In this document: positions 51,457-61,870 of the stretch, in pieces
Position numbering within the stretch: the stretch's first letter is position 1
How the letters are laid out: the number at the start of each line of letters is the position of its first letter
NCBI GenBank assembly: GCA_028355955.1
Contig: JAOMTQ010000004.1
Location: 38,879 to 102,878, forward strand
Source of the DNA: Methylophilaceae bacterium
GTDB lineage: Bacteria; Pseudomonadota; Gammaproteobacteria; Burkholderiales; Methylophilaceae
DNA length: 64,000 nucleotides
Direction of reading: 5' to 3'
Position numbers and translations under genes: made by a program
Notes under the pieces: generated by a model
The model's input: only the letters and a program-made list of their open reading frames with translations
Told to the model about the DNA's origin: nothing
Databases searched by the model: none

Positions 51457-52220
51457 TCTAAGCTTTCAGAAAAAATAAGTTCTTTTAACTTTTGTATCTC
51501 AATATTTTCACAAACAAAAATATTTTTGAAAATTATGGAGAGTTGTTCCTTTATTCTTTTATGATTTACAATTATTTTTATGTTTTGAAGCCAATCTGTT
51601 TCAATGTTCCTCAATTGAACAAGGAAATGCTTAGCGCTATTAGTGCTCGAAAAAAGAATGAATTTATGAGGGTAATTTGTTAAATCATTTTTTAGTTTAT
51701 TTAAATCAACATCCACATATTTTCTTAAATAACATTCACCATAATTTACAATAGCACTCTTTTTTTCTAAATCATTTTTAAGAGTTTCACGACCATCTAC
51801 GCCACGTACAATTAATATTTTTTGATCTTTCACATTGCTAAAAATTTTCTCCTTTAGAAGATGTTTAGAGTCAAAAGTTTTAACAGGGCAATGAACATCT
51901 ACCGATAAATGTTTTTCTAATAATAATTTTGTCGTAGGGCCAATACTTGCGAATATTAAATTTTTGGGAACCCGTATGGATAGTTTTTTTTGTCTTTCTA
52001 AAAAGAAATGAACTGCATTTGTGCTTATAAAAATTACATGTTGATACGTTTTTAAATTTTCAATAGTAGCATCAAAAATCTGGTAATTATTAAGTGGGTA
52101 AATTTTAGTCAGAGGATAATTTAAAAGTCTTATCTCTGAATTTTTAAGTTCGTCGGATAATTGCACATTAGTTTTATGAGGTCTAGTAGAAATAAGGGCA
52201 ATTTTTTTTGATCTATTCAT
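51453..52220 (-). CDS. hemD: Uroporphyrinogen-III synthase
   Basis: Closes and rearranges hydroxymethylbilane to uroporphyrinogen III. It has 255 residues from the ATG at 52220, seven bases after the hemC stop. HemD is poorly conserved; support comes from N-terminal ALISTRPH, the central FISTNAVHFF, and FILFSSTNSAKHFL near the C-terminus, plus its place behind hemC. An upstream TTG start inside hemC is unlikely. Confidence 0.9.
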   Translation of the reverse strand: MNRSKKIALISTRPHKTNVQLSDELKNSEIRLLNYPLTKIYPLNNYQIFDATIENLKTYQHVIFISTNAVHFFLERQKKLSIRVPKNLIFASIGPTTKLLLEKHLSVDVHCPVKTFDSKHLLKEKIFSNVKDQKILIVRGVDGRETLKNDLEKKSAIVNYGECYLRKYVDVDLNKLKNDLTNYPHKFILFSSTNSAKHFLVQLRNIETDWLQNIKIIVNHKRIKEQLSIIFKNIFVCENIEIQKLKELIFSESLD

Positions 52221-52227
52221 TCTAGTA

Positions 52228-53142
52228 TTAATTTGATAGGATTTCTTTTGCACCTTTAGCAATTAAAGTTTCACTTAAAGCCTCACCAAGTTTATAAAAA
52301 TCTGATTTTGATCCATTCTTCTCAGCATAAATAATTTCCGAACCATCCGGCTTTGCCACAAATCCTTTAATAGAAAAAGTATCATTATTAATTGATGCAA
52401 AGGCACCCAATGGAACTGTGCAACTTCCTGCCAGAGATCGACTTACAGTCCTTTCTGCTAATACACATCGAGCCGTATCTTCGTCATTCAAAGGTCTCAA
52501 TAAATCTGTTAATATTTTATTATCAGATAAGATTTCAATACCGAGTGCTCCTTGCCCAACAGCAGGTATGCTTTCAGACGTGCTGATAAATTGTCTTATT
52601 CTTTTTTTTAAATTTAGGCGGATAAGACCAGCAGCAGCTAAAATAATTCCGCCATACTGCCCCTCATCTAATTTTTTTAATCTTGTTTGTAAGTTTCCTC
52701 TGAGAGGCTCAATCACTAAGTGAGGATATTTTGATTTAATTTGACTTTGTCTTCTCAAACTTGATGTACCAACAATGGCTCCCTTAGGCATATCTTTTAA
52801 AGAATCATATTCATTAGAAATAAAAGCATCTCTAGCGTCTTCACGTTTTGAGATAGCGATTAATTTAAACTCTTCAGGGATATCCATAGGTAAATCTTTC
52901 ATAGAATGAACAGCTAAATCTGCTTTTCTCTCAAGCAACGCAAGTTCTAGTTCTTTGATAAATAGCCCCTTACCTCCTATCTTAGCTAGTGATTCATTTA
53001 ATAAAATATCCCCCTCTGTTTTAAAACCTTCTATGATTATTTCTATAGTAGGATGCATCTCAATGATTAATTTCTTAATAAATTGTGCCTGCCACATAGC
53101 AAGGGGACTTTCTCTAGTTGCAATGATTATTTTTTTTAACAT
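52228..53142 (-). CDS. hemC: Hydroxymethylbilane synthase (porphobilinogen deaminase)
   Basis: Polymerises four porphobilinogens in haem synthesis. It has 304 residues from the ATG at 53142 (MLKKIIIATRESPLAMWQAQ). Contains GKGLFIKELE, VHSMKDLP, GTSSLRRQSQI and the cofactor-binding cysteine in AGSCTVPLGAFA. A TTG two codons earlier is an alternative start. Divergent from argH. Confidence 0.97.
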   Translation of the reverse strand: MLKKIIIATRESPLAMWQAQFIKKLIIEMHPTIEIIIEGFKTEGDILLNESLAKIGGKGLFIKELELALLERKADLAVHSMKDLPMDIPEEFKLIAISKREDARDAFISNEYDSLKDMPKGAIVGTSSLRRQSQIKSKYPHLVIEPLRGNLQTRLKKLDEGQYGGIILAAAGLIRLNLKKRIRQFISTSESIPAVGQGALGIEILSDNKILTDLLRPLNDEDTARCVLAERTVSRSLAGSCTVPLGAFASINNDTFSIKGFVAKPDGSEIIYAEKNGSKSDFYKLGEALSETLIAKGAKEILSN

Positions 53143-53241
53143 ATTCAATGAGATTTTATCACAGCAAGGATTGTTAGATTAATCATATGATTGATGATTT
53201 TCATATATAATTCATTGAAAATATTAGATAAATTTGTAAAA

Positions 53242-54627
53242 ATGAAAAAAAGTAAACAGAATTGGTCAAACAGATTTTCAGAGCCAACTAGTGAAATAGT
53301 TAAAAGATATACAGCATCAGTAAATTTTGATCAAAGACTAGCAATGTATGATATTGCTGGCTCATTAGCGCATGCAGAAATGTTAAAAAAACAAAAAATC
53401 ATTTCATCTAAAGATTTTGGTGCTATCAAAAAAGGCTTAAATCAAATCAAAAAAGAAGTCATCTCAAATAATTTTAAATGGTCCATTGATCTGGAGGATG
53501 TACATTTAAATATAGAGAAAAGATTAACTGATATTTCAGGCGAGGCAGGTAAGAAACTTCATACAGGCAGGTCAAGAAATGATCAAGTAGCAACTGATAT
53601 GAGGCTTTATCTCAGAGATGCCTCAGATGAATTAGTAAATTTAATTAAAAAACTACAACAAGCTACGTTGGCTAAGGCTGAAAAACATGTCACTACCATC
53701 ATGCCTGGCTTGACTCATCTTCAAGTAGCGCAACCAATCAGCTTTGCTCATCATTTGCTTGCTTACTTTGAAATGCTAGAAAGAGATAAGGAAAGATTTA
53801 TAGGCTCAAGAAAAAGAATAAATGCTTTGCCTTTGGGGGCTGCGGCACTTGCCGGAACTTCTTATCCAATTGATAGGAAGTTTGTAGCTAAATTATTGAA
53901 GTTTGAGGGAGTTATGGAAAACTCAATTGATGCAGTATCAGATAGAGATTTTTTGATTGAATTTAATGCAAACGCTTCACTTTTAATGACCCATCTTTCA
54001 AGATGGTCAGAAGAGCTAGTAATGTGGTCGAGTCCATTTTTTAATTTTATTGAGATTTCAGATAGTTTTTGCACGGGGTCAAGCATAATGCCACAGAAAA
54101 AAAATCCTGACGTGCCAGAGTTAGTTAGAGGTAAAACAGGAAGGGTAAACGGTCATTTAGTCAGCTTACTTACATTAATGAAAGGGCAGTCTCTTGCTTA
54201 TAATAAAGACAATCAAGAGGATAAAGAGCCTATTTTTGATGTTGTAGATACTGTTTTAGATACTTTAAAGATTTATGCAGAGATGATTTCTAAAATAAAA
54301 ATATTTCCAGAAAATATGGAGAATGCAGCTCTAAAGGGGTATGCAACTGCAACAGATCTAGCTGATTATTTAGTAAGAAAAGGGCTGCCTTTTAGAGAGT
54401 CTCATAGTGTAGTGGCTAAAACAGTTAAATATGCCATTGATCAAGGTTTTGATCTGTCTGATATGGACCTTTCAAAGCTAAAGAAATTTAGTAAACTGAT
54501 AGATCACGATGTCTTCAAATGTCTTTCACTAAAGGGATCGATTCAATCAAGAAAGCATTTTGGCGCTACTGGGTTTAGTGCAGTTAGATCCTCAATAAAG
54601 AAATCTAAATTAAAACTATCTAAATAA
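53242..54627 (+). CDS. argH: Argininosuccinate lyase
   Basis: Last step of arginine synthesis, releasing fumarate. It has 461 residues from the ATG at 53242 ([20 protein letters not shown]), which matches the family start; an ATG 51 bases earlier would add an unusual AT-rich leader. The signature [12 protein letters not shown] holds the catalytic serine loop, and [13 protein letters not shown] is intact. The last 12 bases overlap the gene on the other strand. Confidence 0.97.
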   Translation: MKKSKQNWSNRFSEPTSEIVKRYTASVNFDQRLAMYDIAGSLAHAEMLKKQKIISSKDFGAIKKGLNQIKKEVISNNFKWSIDLEDVHLNIEKRLTDISGEAGKKLHTGRSRNDQVATDMRLYLRDASDELVNLIKKLQQATLAKAEKHVTTIMPGLTHLQVAQPISFAHHLLAYFEMLERDKERFIGSRKRINALPLGAAALAGTSYPIDRKFVAKLLKFEGVMENSIDAVSDRDFLIEFNANASLLMTHLSRWSEELVMWSSPFFNFIEISDSFCTGSSIMPQKKNPDVPELVRGKTGRVNGHLVSLLTLMKGQSLAYNKDNQEDKEPIFDVVDTVLDTLKIYAEMISKIKIFPENMENAALKGYATATDLADYLVRKGLPFRESHSVVAKTVKYAIDQGFDLSDMDLSKLKKFSKLIDHDVFKCLSLKGSIQSRKHFGATGFSAVRSSIKKSKLKLSK

Positions 54628-55017
54628 ATTAGTAAGATTATAACCCGCATCAGATGTAAGTTTTAGTATTTCATCTTTGGGTCTCACCTCAGATTCTGAT
54701 AATGCCCATAACATAGAACATCTAGTTCCTGTTCGACAATAAGCAAAAATTGGTTTCTCAGCGCTTTTAAAATGATGTGTGAAATCTTCTATATCTTTTT
54801 TTGTTAATTGACCACCAATAACGGGTTGATGAATAAAATTAATACCATTGTTCGTTGCTTCGTCTTGAATACTTTTAACCGTTATTTGATTTAATTCTTC
54901 TCCATCAGGGCGATTACATAAAATTGTTTTAAAACCTGCTTCTTTTATTTTTTTTATATCATTTTCTTCTATTTGGTCAGATACGACATAATCATCAATA
55001 ATTTTATTTAACATCAT
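54616..55017 (-). CDS. DUF442 / TIGR01244 phosphatase-like protein
   Basis: 133 residues with a protein-tyrosine-phosphatase-like P-loop [17 protein letters not shown] (Cys and Arg of CxxGxR) and the N-terminal [17 protein letters not shown] typical of the DUF442 family, also called beta-lactamase hydrolase-like proteins. Members linked to sulfide metabolism or persulfide sensing exist, but no such genes are nearby here. Six bases from hemW. Overlaps the argH end. Confidence 0.85.
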   Translation of the reverse strand: MMLNKIIDDYVVSDQIEENDIKKIKEAGFKTILCNRPDGEELNQITVKSIQDEATNNGINFIHQPVIGGQLTKKDIEDFTHHFKSAEKPIFAYCRTGTRCSMLWALSESEVRPKDEILKLTSDAGYNLTNLFR

Positions 55018-55023
55018 AAGTCT

Positions 55024-56169
55024 TTAATCCCTTAAAAAAATTTGTAAAAGTTCATTTAAAAAATTTTGCCCTAAAACTGTTGGTTTAATCCTACCATTTT
55101 TTTGAACTATCAGTTTTTTATCTTTTGCTAAGCCTAGTTCTTTATCAATGATGCTAATAGGCAAATTTGTTCGTTGTTCAAACAGAGGTTGACTAAAACC
55201 GTTGTTTAACCTTAAGGCATTCATCATAAATTCAAATATTAAATCATTTGATGATAATAATTTTTCATCATCATAAAAATTATGACTATTTGCATTTTTA
55301 ATATAATTGCGTGGATTTTTAAAACAACTTTGACGGAAAATTTTCCCGTCATGTGATAATTTGCTATGGGCTCCTGCACCAATACCTAAATAATCACCAA
55401 AATTCCAATAATTTAAGTTGTGTAAACATTGGGTATTTTTTTTTGCATATGCTGAAGTTTCATAATGTTCAAAATTTGCAGTATTCAGTTTATTAGTGAT
55501 CAAATCAAACATTTCAGCACTTTTTTCTCCGTCGGGTAACTTAGGAGGAAATTTGTAGAAAAGGGTATTTGGCTCAATGGTCAGATGATAGTATGAAATA
55601 TGAGAAGTACCGACTTCAAGTGCTTTGGTAATGTCATATTTAACATCGGTAAGACTTTGGCCAGGTAGAGCAAACATTAAATCAATATTTACTTTATCAA
55701 AAATTTTAACTGCAAGATTGGAAGCATCAAATGCTTCTTGAGGATTGTGAATACGCTCTAGTTTTTTTAAATGTTCACGATTAAAGCTTTGAACACCTAT
55801 TGACATTCTATTGATGCCTATATCCCGGTAACCATAAAAATGTTGTTTATCAAACGTCCCCGGGTTAGCTTCAATTGTAATTTCACAATTTTTATCTAAG
55901 CCAAATTTAAAATTTAGTTTTTTAATAAGACGATCAAAAGCTTTAGGGCTAAATAAACTTGGCGTTCCACCACCAAAAAAAACTGATTGTATAGGTCTTT
56001 TTGGCTCAATACTAAAATTTTCTATTTGTTTAATTAAAGCAGTTGTATATGCCTCCTCATTATTTTTGAGATTCTGATCTTTAAATTCGTGAGAATTGAA
56101 GTCACAATATGGACACTTATGAATACACCAAGGAATGTGAATATAAACAGAGAGCGGAGGTGATTGCAT
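55024..56169 (-). CDS. hemW: Radical SAM haem chaperone HemW
   Basis: 381 residues. The radical-SAM cluster motif CIHKCPYC (Cys15, 19, 22) is followed by DF, as in HemW, and GGGTPSLFS comes later. Formerly annotated as an oxygen-independent coproporphyrinogen oxidase; it lacks the N-terminal extension of true HemN. Likely delivers haem to respiratory enzymes. Sits between rdgB and the DUF442 gene on the minus strand, as in related bacteria. Confidence 0.93.
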   Translation of the reverse strand: MQSPPLSVYIHIPWCIHKCPYCDFNSHEFKDQNLKNNEEAYTTALIKQIENFSIEPKRPIQSVFFGGGTPSLFSPKAFDRLIKKLNFKFGLDKNCEITIEANPGTFDKQHFYGYRDIGINRMSIGVQSFNREHLKKLERIHNPQEAFDASNLAVKIFDKVNIDLMFALPGQSLTDVKYDITKALEVGTSHISYYHLTIEPNTLFYKFPPKLPDGEKSAEMFDLITNKLNTANFEHYETSAYAKKNTQCLHNLNYWNFGDYLGIGAGAHSKLSHDGKIFRQSCFKNPRNYIKNANSHNFYDDEKLLSSNDLIFEFMMNALRLNNGFSQPLFEQRTNLPISIIDKELGLAKDKKLIVQKNGRIKPTVLGQNFLNELLQIFLRD

Positions 56170-56194
56170 TTTTATTAAAAACGTAAAGACAAAA

Positions 56195-56419
56195 TTATTT
56201 TTTCTTTAAGGGGCTTTCAAGACATTCAATTAAGGTATGAAGAGCTTTTTTCATTTGCTCGTCAGATACTTCCATTAGTATTCCATCATCAAAAGCGTCC
56301 TGAGCAATTTGTTTAAGTTCATCAAAGTTTTCGTTCATTACCTTAACTTTTTCAGTGCAGGATACAACTGATTTGTCATCTCTTAGCCATGTGGGCCATT
56401 TTTGATTTTTATTTGTCAT
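56195..56419 (-). CDS. Conserved small hypothetical protein
   Basis: 74 residues. WPTWLRDDKSVVSCTEKVKVM and the following ENFDELKQIAQDAFDDGILM look like a conserved small protein often found next to rdgB/hemW in betaproteobacteria. Mostly helical, soluble, one cysteine. Function unknown. The start overlaps the rdgB end by 11 bases. Confidence 0.75.
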   Translation of the reverse strand: MTNKNQKWPTWLRDDKSVVSCTEKVKVMNENFDELKQIAQDAFDDGILMEVSDEQMKKALHTLIECLESPLKKK

Positions 56420-57005
56420 AAAGCATTTTAAGTTTATGTTTTAACTTTTGCAAAGCTTGGCCACGATGGCTGATTTTATTTTTTAAATCAAAGTCTAGTT
56501 CAGCTGCTGAAAGATCTGTTTTAAAATCCATAAATATAGGATCATAGCCAAAACCATTTATACCTCTTGGAGAAGATAAAATTTCACCTTGCCATATTCC
56601 TTCAGCAATAATTGGCTGAGGGTCATCATAAGAGGTAATAAAAACTATCGCGCAATAATAATGAGCTCTTCTGTTTTTTTCATTTTTTAAAAGGTCTAGT
56701 AATTTAATATTATTTTTTTTGTCGCTTGCCCCTTTGCCTGAAAATCTAGCTGATAAAATGCCAGGTTTTCCATTTAATACGTCTACACATAATCCAGAAT
56801 CGTCAGCTATGGCAGGAAAATTTGATGCTTTTGAAGCAAACCTTGCTTTAGTTAGTGCATTTTCTATGAATGTTCCATAAGGTTCTTCTGCTTGCCCAAT
56901 ATTTAGTTTAGATTGCGCAATAGTTTGAATTGGTAAGTCATGAAGCAATGTCTCAATTTCAGATAATTTTTTTTCATTATTTGTCGATAAAATAATTTTC
57001 TGCAT
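56409..57005 (-). CDS. rdgB: Non-canonical purine NTP pyrophosphatase
   Basis: Removes dITP/XTP to keep them out of DNA. It has 198 residues. ILSTNNEKKLSEIETLL at the N-terminus, DDSGLCVDVLNGKPG and the C-terminal ISHRGQALQKL are diagnostic. Follows rph by six bases, a common pairing. Confidence 0.96.
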   Translation of the reverse strand: MQKIILSTNNEKKLSEIETLLHDLPIQTIAQSKLNIGQAEEPYGTFIENALTKARFASKASNFPAIADDSGLCVDVLNGKPGILSARFSGKGASDKKNNIKLLDLLKNEKNRRAHYYCAIVFITSYDDPQPIIAEGIWQGEILSSPRGINGFGYDPIFMDFKTDLSAAELDFDLKNKISHRGQALQKLKHKLKMLYDK

Positions 57006-57011
57006 TATGAA

Positions 57012-57725
57012 TTATTTGAGAACATTTTTTTGAATATGAATTATTTTAGCAATACCTAGCTCTGCTAGTTGGATGATATTATTCATCTCTTCTTTAGAAA
57101 AAGGCTCTCCCTCTGCGGTTCCTTGAATTTCAACAAATTTACCTTGTTCAGTCATAACAATATTCATATCAGTATCACAGTTTGAATCTTCAGCATAATC
57201 AAGATCGATCAAGACCTCGCCATCTTTTACTCCTAATGAAATTGCTGCTACTGCATCTTTTATAGGTGAAGTTTTTAAAATTTTTCTTTTAATAAGGGGA
57301 TTAATGGCATCACAAAGCGCAACATAAGCTCCTGTAATGCTCGCTGTCCTTGTTCCGCCATCAGCTTGAATTACATCACAATCTATATGAATGGTCCTTT
57401 CTCCTAAAGTCTTTAAATCTATAATTGCTCTGAGACTCCGACCGATTAATCTTTGTATTTCTTGAGTTCTTCCTGACTGCTTTCCTCTTGCAGATTCCCT
57501 TGACATACGCGTGGATGTTGACCTTGGAAGCATTCCATATTCAGCTGTCACCCAACCCTGACCTTTTCCTTTTAAAAAAGACGGTACTTTTTCCTCAACA
57601 CTTGCGTTACAAATGACATGTGTATCTCCACACTTTATCAATACTGATCCTTCCGCATGTTTTGTATAGTTTCTTAGAATTTCAATTTCTCTAATTTCAT
57701 TATTTGCTCTTTCCGTTGATCTCAT
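57012..57725 (-). CDS. rph: Ribonuclease PH
   Basis: Phosphorolytic 3' exonuclease maturing tRNA ends. It has 237 residues. Contains [46 protein letters not shown] and [15 protein letters not shown]. First gene of the minus-strand rph-rdgB-hemW group; divergent from yicC. Confidence 0.97.
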   Translation of the reverse strand: MRSTERANNEIREIEILRNYTKHAEGSVLIKCGDTHVICNASVEEKVPSFLKGKGQGWVTAEYGMLPRSTSTRMSRESARGKQSGRTQEIQRLIGRSLRAIIDLKTLGERTIHIDCDVIQADGGTRTASITGAYVALCDAINPLIKRKILKTSPIKDAVAAISLGVKDGEVLIDLDYAEDSNCDTDMNIVMTEQGKFVEIQGTAEGEPFSKEEMNNIIQLAELGIAKIIHIQKNVLK

Positions 57726-57753
57726 AAAATACTCTTAGTTATTTTGAATGGTG

Positions 57754-57759
57754 ATTATA
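57754..57759 (-). promoter_or_regulatory. Possible -10 element of the rph promoter
   Basis: The minus strand reads TATAAT here, 28 bases upstream of the rph start, in the 141-base gap between divergent rph and yicC. No good -35 lies at 16-18 bases, so the promoter is only tentative. Confidence 0.35.
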
Positions 57760-57866
57760 ATCTAAAGTAAGTTAAATAAGCGTTTGAGAATTTAAATGTT
57801 TCTTACCTTAGTTAAAAATAGATTGTTAAACTATCAAAAAGTAACACAATTAACTTAGGAATATAG

Positions 57867-58730
57867 ATGATTTCGAGCATGACAAGCTATCACTCAGCAT
57901 CAAAAGAAACAAGTTATGGCCGATTGGTTTTAGAAATTAAAACTTTAAATAGTAGATTTTTTGACTTACAAATTAAATTAAGTGATGAGCTTCGAATTTA
58001 TGAGCCCCTCATCAGAAAAAATATAGCTAAAACACTTTCAAGGGGAAAAATTGAATGTAAAATTTTCTTGAAAGCAAGAGAAGACGTAGTTGAAATCAAA
58101 AATGATGACCTTAAGAATTTAAAAAAACTTATAAAGTCTGTCGAAAAAATATCAGAACTAATTAAAAGACCAAAGCAAATTAGTCCTGTAGAAATTATTC
58201 GACTTCATAGTGAAAAAAATAACAAACAAAACTATAAAGGGCTTGATAAGGTTTTGTTTCGCCTTTTTGATAATGCGCTTAAAAAAATTATTGATGATCG
58301 TCAACGTGAGGGCAAAAAAATTAAGCAATTAATTATTTCTAGGGGTTTAAAAATAGAAAAAGAGGTAGGCAAAATAAGAAAGATGATGCCAAAGTATATT
58401 GATATTCATCAAAGTAAAATTATCAAAAAATTTAAAGAAGCTTTAATTAATATTGACCAAGATAAAATAAAACAAGAACTAGTAACTTTTATGCAAAAAA
58501 GTGATATTGAAGAGGAGCTTGATAGGTTAAATTCTCATTCACATGAACTAAAGAGATTAGTAAGTTTATCCGAACCTGTCGGAAAAAAAATAGATTTTCT
58601 AATGCAAGAATTTAATCGTGAGGCTAATACGTTAGGCTCAAAAGCTACTGCAGTTGAGATTTCACAATCTGCAGTCGAATTAAAGGTTTTAATTGAACAA
58701 ATAAGAGAACAAATACAAAATATTGAATAA
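57867..58730 (+). CDS. yicC: YicC family endoribonuclease
   Basis: 287 residues. Starts MISSMTSYHSASKETSYG. The N-terminal YicC domain has LEIKTLNSRFFDLQIKL, and the C-terminal DUF1732 domain ends LGSKATAVEISQSAVELKVLIEQIREQIQNIE. Recent work describes YicC as a ribonuclease acting on RNA; this specific activity is family knowledge. Precedes gmk by 12 bases. Confidence 0.93.
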   Translation: MISSMTSYHSASKETSYGRLVLEIKTLNSRFFDLQIKLSDELRIYEPLIRKNIAKTLSRGKIECKIFLKAREDVVEIKNDDLKNLKKLIKSVEKISELIKRPKQISPVEIIRLHSEKNNKQNYKGLDKVLFRLFDNALKKIIDDRQREGKKIKQLIISRGLKIEKEVGKIRKMMPKYIDIHQSKIIKKFKEALINIDQDKIKQELVTFMQKSDIEEELDRLNSHSHELKRLVSLSEPVGKKIDFLMQEFNREANTLGSKATAVEISQSAVELKVLIEQIREQIQNIE

Positions 58731-58742
58731 CATAACTCAAAT

Positions 58743-59378
58743 ATGACAGAAAAAAATCATAAAGGTAGGTTGTTTATTGTAACTGCACCATCGGGTGCAG
58801 GCAAAACTTCTCTTATTAAGGCATTAGTTGAATTATGTCCGCAATTTAAAATATCTACCTCACATACAACTAGAAAACCTAGACAAGGTGAAAAAGAGGG
58901 TGTCGATTATTATTTTGTAGATAACGATACTTTTGATAATTTAAAGAAAAGTGGGGAGTTTTTAGAAAATGCGGAATGCCATGGTGCAAAATATGGAACG
59001 GCAATGACTCCAGTTGAAGAGAGCATAAAGGCGGGCAAAGATATTATTTTAGAGATTGATTATCAAGGGGCTATAAATGTTAAGAAAGTTTTCGCGGATG
59101 CAATTAGTCTATTTATTATCCCACCTACGATAGATGATCTAAAAAAAAGGCTAGAGGGAAGAGGTCAAAATTCAGAGGCTGAAATAAAGGGACGATTGCT
59201 TGCGGCAGAAGAAGAAATCAGCCATCTCGAAAAGTTTGATTATGTTATAATTAATGAGAAGTTTGATCAGGCCTTATGTGATTTAAAATCTGTGTTTAAT
59301 GATTCTCCCGAATCAATAAATTTAGAAACTTCGAAGCAAAAAAGAATCTTTCAGAGTTTAATTGACTCAATAAAATAA
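58743..59378 (+). CDS. gmk: Guanylate kinase
   Basis: Phosphorylates GMP to GDP. It has 211 residues. P-loop TAPSGAGKTSL, GMP-binding STSHTTRKPRQGEKEGVDYYFV and LEIDYQGA are intact. Located with rpoZ and spoT, a conserved nucleotide/stringent-response cluster. Confidence 0.97.
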   Translation: MTEKNHKGRLFIVTAPSGAGKTSLIKALVELCPQFKISTSHTTRKPRQGEKEGVDYYFVDNDTFDNLKKSGEFLENAECHGAKYGTAMTPVEESIKAGKDIILEIDYQGAINVKKVFADAISLFIIPPTIDDLKKRLEGRGQNSEAEIKGRLLAAEEEISHLEKFDYVIINEKFDQALCDLKSVFNDSPESINLETSKQKRIFQSLIDSIK

Positions 59379-59399
59379 AATATTTGGAGTAACAAAATA

Positions 59400-59612
59400 A
59401 TGGCAAGAATTACTGTAGACGATTGTTTAGAAAAAATACCCAACAGATTTCAATTAACACTTGTAGCAGCTCTTAGATCAAGACAGCTTGTGAACGGCGC
59501 TGAGCCTTTAATTGATATGGAAGGTTCAAGAGATAAATCTTCAGTAATAGCGCTTAAGGAAATTGCAGCAGGTTTAATTGGAGAAGACATTCTAATTCAG
59601 AATCCAGGTTAA
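59400..59612 (+). CDS. rpoZ: RNA polymerase omega subunit
   Basis: 70 residues beginning [20 protein letters not shown], with AALRSRQL in the conserved helix. Omega helps assemble RNA polymerase and forms part of one ppGpp site, fitting its place directly before spoT. Confidence 0.97.
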   Translation: MARITVDDCLEKIPNRFQLTLVAALRSRQLVNGAEPLIDMEGSRDKSSVIALKEIAAGLIGEDILIQNPG

Positions 59613-59645
59613 TAAGAGAAATTTGTTTTAAAGGAGAGTAATCTA

Positions 59646-61847
59646 TTGGCTAACACCGCTCACACCAGCCAAGCCGATTTAAAGAAAAGCAATCAATCCT
59701 TTTTGCTTCCTGTTGACCAAGACAATTCTAGCCTAACCCAACTTGTAAAGACTTATCTTCCAAAGAGAGAGATTGATAAAGTTTGGGAAGCCTACCGATT
59801 TAGCGAAAAAGCCCATAGCGGCCAAAAAAGACGGAGTGGTGAGGCTTACATCAGTCACCCAGTTTCTGTAGCTTGTATTGCTGCTCGATTTCATTTGGAT
59901 AGTCAGTCAATTCAGGCAGCACTTTTACACGACGTAGTTGAAGATACTGAATCCACAGAATTAGAAATAGAGTCAAAATTTGGTAAGCAAGTGAGTACGC
60001 TTGTTATAGGTTTATCAAAACTAGACAAAGTAGAGTTTCAAGACGCAAATGAGGCTCAAGCTGAAAACTTTAGAAAAATGTTGTTAGCTATGACTCAGGA
60101 TGTAAGGGTTATGTTAATAAAGTTGTCAGATCGTCTCCATAATATGCAAACTATTCAATCATTAGATGAGAGTAAAAAGATTAGAATTGCTCAAGAAACT
60201 GTAGATATTTATGCCCCAATTGCAAATAGACTTGGTTTAAATAATTTATATCAAGAGCTTGAAGATTTATGCTTTGAAGTTTTACATCCAGTTAGATATA
60301 AAACAATCCAAAAAGCCATTAAGGCCAGTCGCGGCAATAGAAAAGAAGTCATCGAGAAAATATCAAATGAGATAAGCAATAAATTAAAATCTGTTAAAAC
60401 TAAAGCTGAAATAACGGGCAGAGAAAAAAATCCTGCAAGTATTCATAGAAAAATGCTTGAAGATCAGACAGGTTTTAATCAAATTAATGATATTTATGCG
60501 TTTAGAATAATTGTTAACGATATTAATGATTGTTATTTAACTTTAGGAACATTGCACTCGCTTTATAACCCTATTCCTGGAAAGTTTAAGGATTATATTG
60601 CAATTCCAAAAGCAAATGGATACCAATCACTCCACTCCACTCTTTTAGGCCCTTTCGGTGTTCCGGTTGAGATTCAAATTAGAACAAAAAATATGCATCA
60701 ACTAGCGGAGGCTGGCGTTGCTGCTCACTGGTTATACAAAACAAAAGATGCACACGTTACAGATTTACAGCAAAAAACTAACCAATGGCTAAAAAGAATG
60801 CTAGATATTCAAAATGATAGTTCAAATTCTTTAGAATTTTTAGAACATTTAAAAGTTGATTTATTCCCTGACGAAGTCTATGTTTTCTCACCAGACGGTA
60901 AAATATTTGCTTTGCCTAAAAATTCTTCGTCTATTGATTTTGCATATGCAGTCCATAGTGATGTGGGCAATAAAGCAGTATCAGCAAAAATAAATCAGAT
61001 ACTAGTTCCTTTAAGGACAAGACTCTCAACGGGAGATCACGTAGAGATAATTACTTCAACATTAGCAAAGCCAAACCCAACTTGGTTAAATTTTGTTATT
61101 ACAGGTAAAGCTAGATCACAAATAAGAAATTATCTTCGTTCAGCTGAATCGAAAGATCTAATATTTTTAGGTGAGAAAATGTTGAATAATGCACTGAATG
61201 CATTTCATATTCATCCAACTGCAATTAAAAAAAAGCATTGGAACAAATTAATTTTGGACTATCACGTTGAATCAAAAGATGAGATTTTAATGGATATTGC
61301 CTTAGGTAAAAAAGTAAATGTGATGGTTGCCCACCAGCTAACAAATTTAATGGATGGCCTTGCAAGCAATAAAAAACAAACAAAGATGCTTGATGTAATA
61401 ACAATTAAGGGATCTGATGGCATGGCGATTCAACTTGCAAACTGTTGCCATCCAATTCCTGGTGATCCTATATTGGGCTATATTAATAAGGAAAAAGGCT
61501 TAGTAATCCATACACATGATTGTCAGATTGTTAATGAGTTATCGCTAGACCATGACCGATGGGTAGATGTTGAGTGGGAGCCTGATTCTGAAAAATTATT
61601 CAATGTCCGATTAAGCGTCCTGGTTGTGAATGAAAGAGGAATGTTAGGCAAAATTGCTTCGATCATTGCTGATGCAGAATCAAACATTAATAATGTTTCA
61701 CTTCAAGATATGGATGGAAGTCCATTTGCAACATTAAATTTTTTGGTTCAAGTACGACATAGACAGCACCTCGCTGAACTGATAAGAAATCTTAGGAAAA
61801 TTACAAAAGTTAATAAAATAACGAGAGTTAAAAATTATAAGAATTAA
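59646..61847 (+). CDS. spoT: Bifunctional (p)ppGpp synthetase/hydrolase (SpoT/Rel)
   Basis: 733 residues from a TTG start at 59646, with AAGGAG 9-10 bases upstream. The hydrolase HD domain is intact (SHPVSVACIA, ALLHDVVEDTE). The synthetase domain has FKDYIAIPKANGYQSLHSTL and EIQIRT. TGS (VYVFSPDGKIFALPKNSSSIDFAYAVHS), zinc-finger-like (NCCHPIPGDPILG) and ACT domains follow. The FKDYIA loop is the bifunctional RxKD type, so one enzyme likely handles both making and breaking the alarmone. No second relA in the window. Confidence 0.96.
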   Translation: MANTAHTSQADLKKSNQSFLLPVDQDNSSLTQLVKTYLPKREIDKVWEAYRFSEKAHSGQKRRSGEAYISHPVSVACIAARFHLDSQSIQAALLHDVVEDTESTELEIESKFGKQVSTLVIGLSKLDKVEFQDANEAQAENFRKMLLAMTQDVRVMLIKLSDRLHNMQTIQSLDESKKIRIAQETVDIYAPIANRLGLNNLYQELEDLCFEVLHPVRYKTIQKAIKASRGNRKEVIEKISNEISNKLKSVKTKAEITGREKNPASIHRKMLEDQTGFNQINDIYAFRIIVNDINDCYLTLGTLHSLYNPIPGKFKDYIAIPKANGYQSLHSTLLGPFGVPVEIQIRTKNMHQLAEAGVAAHWLYKTKDAHVTDLQQKTNQWLKRMLDIQNDSSNSLEFLEHLKVDLFPDEVYVFSPDGKIFALPKNSSSIDFAYAVHSDVGNKAVSAKINQILVPLRTRLSTGDHVEIITSTLAKPNPTWLNFVITGKARSQIRNYLRSAESKDLIFLGEKMLNNALNAFHIHPTAIKKKHWNKLILDYHVESKDEILMDIALGKKVNVMVAHQLTNLMDGLASNKKQTKMLDVITIKGSDGMAIQLANCCHPIPGDPILGYINKEKGLVIHTHDCQIVNELSLDHDRWVDVEWEPDSEKLFNVRLSVLVVNERGMLGKIASIIADAESNINNVSLQDMDGSPFATLNFLVQVRHRQHLAELIRNLRKITKVNKITRVKNYKN

Positions 61848-61870
61848 AATTTCAAAAGGAATTGAATAAT

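Noticed and set aside
53191..53241. Upstream ATG extending argH by 17 residues
   Set aside because: The extension is AT-rich leader-like sequence not seen in ArgH; the downstream ATG matches the family start.
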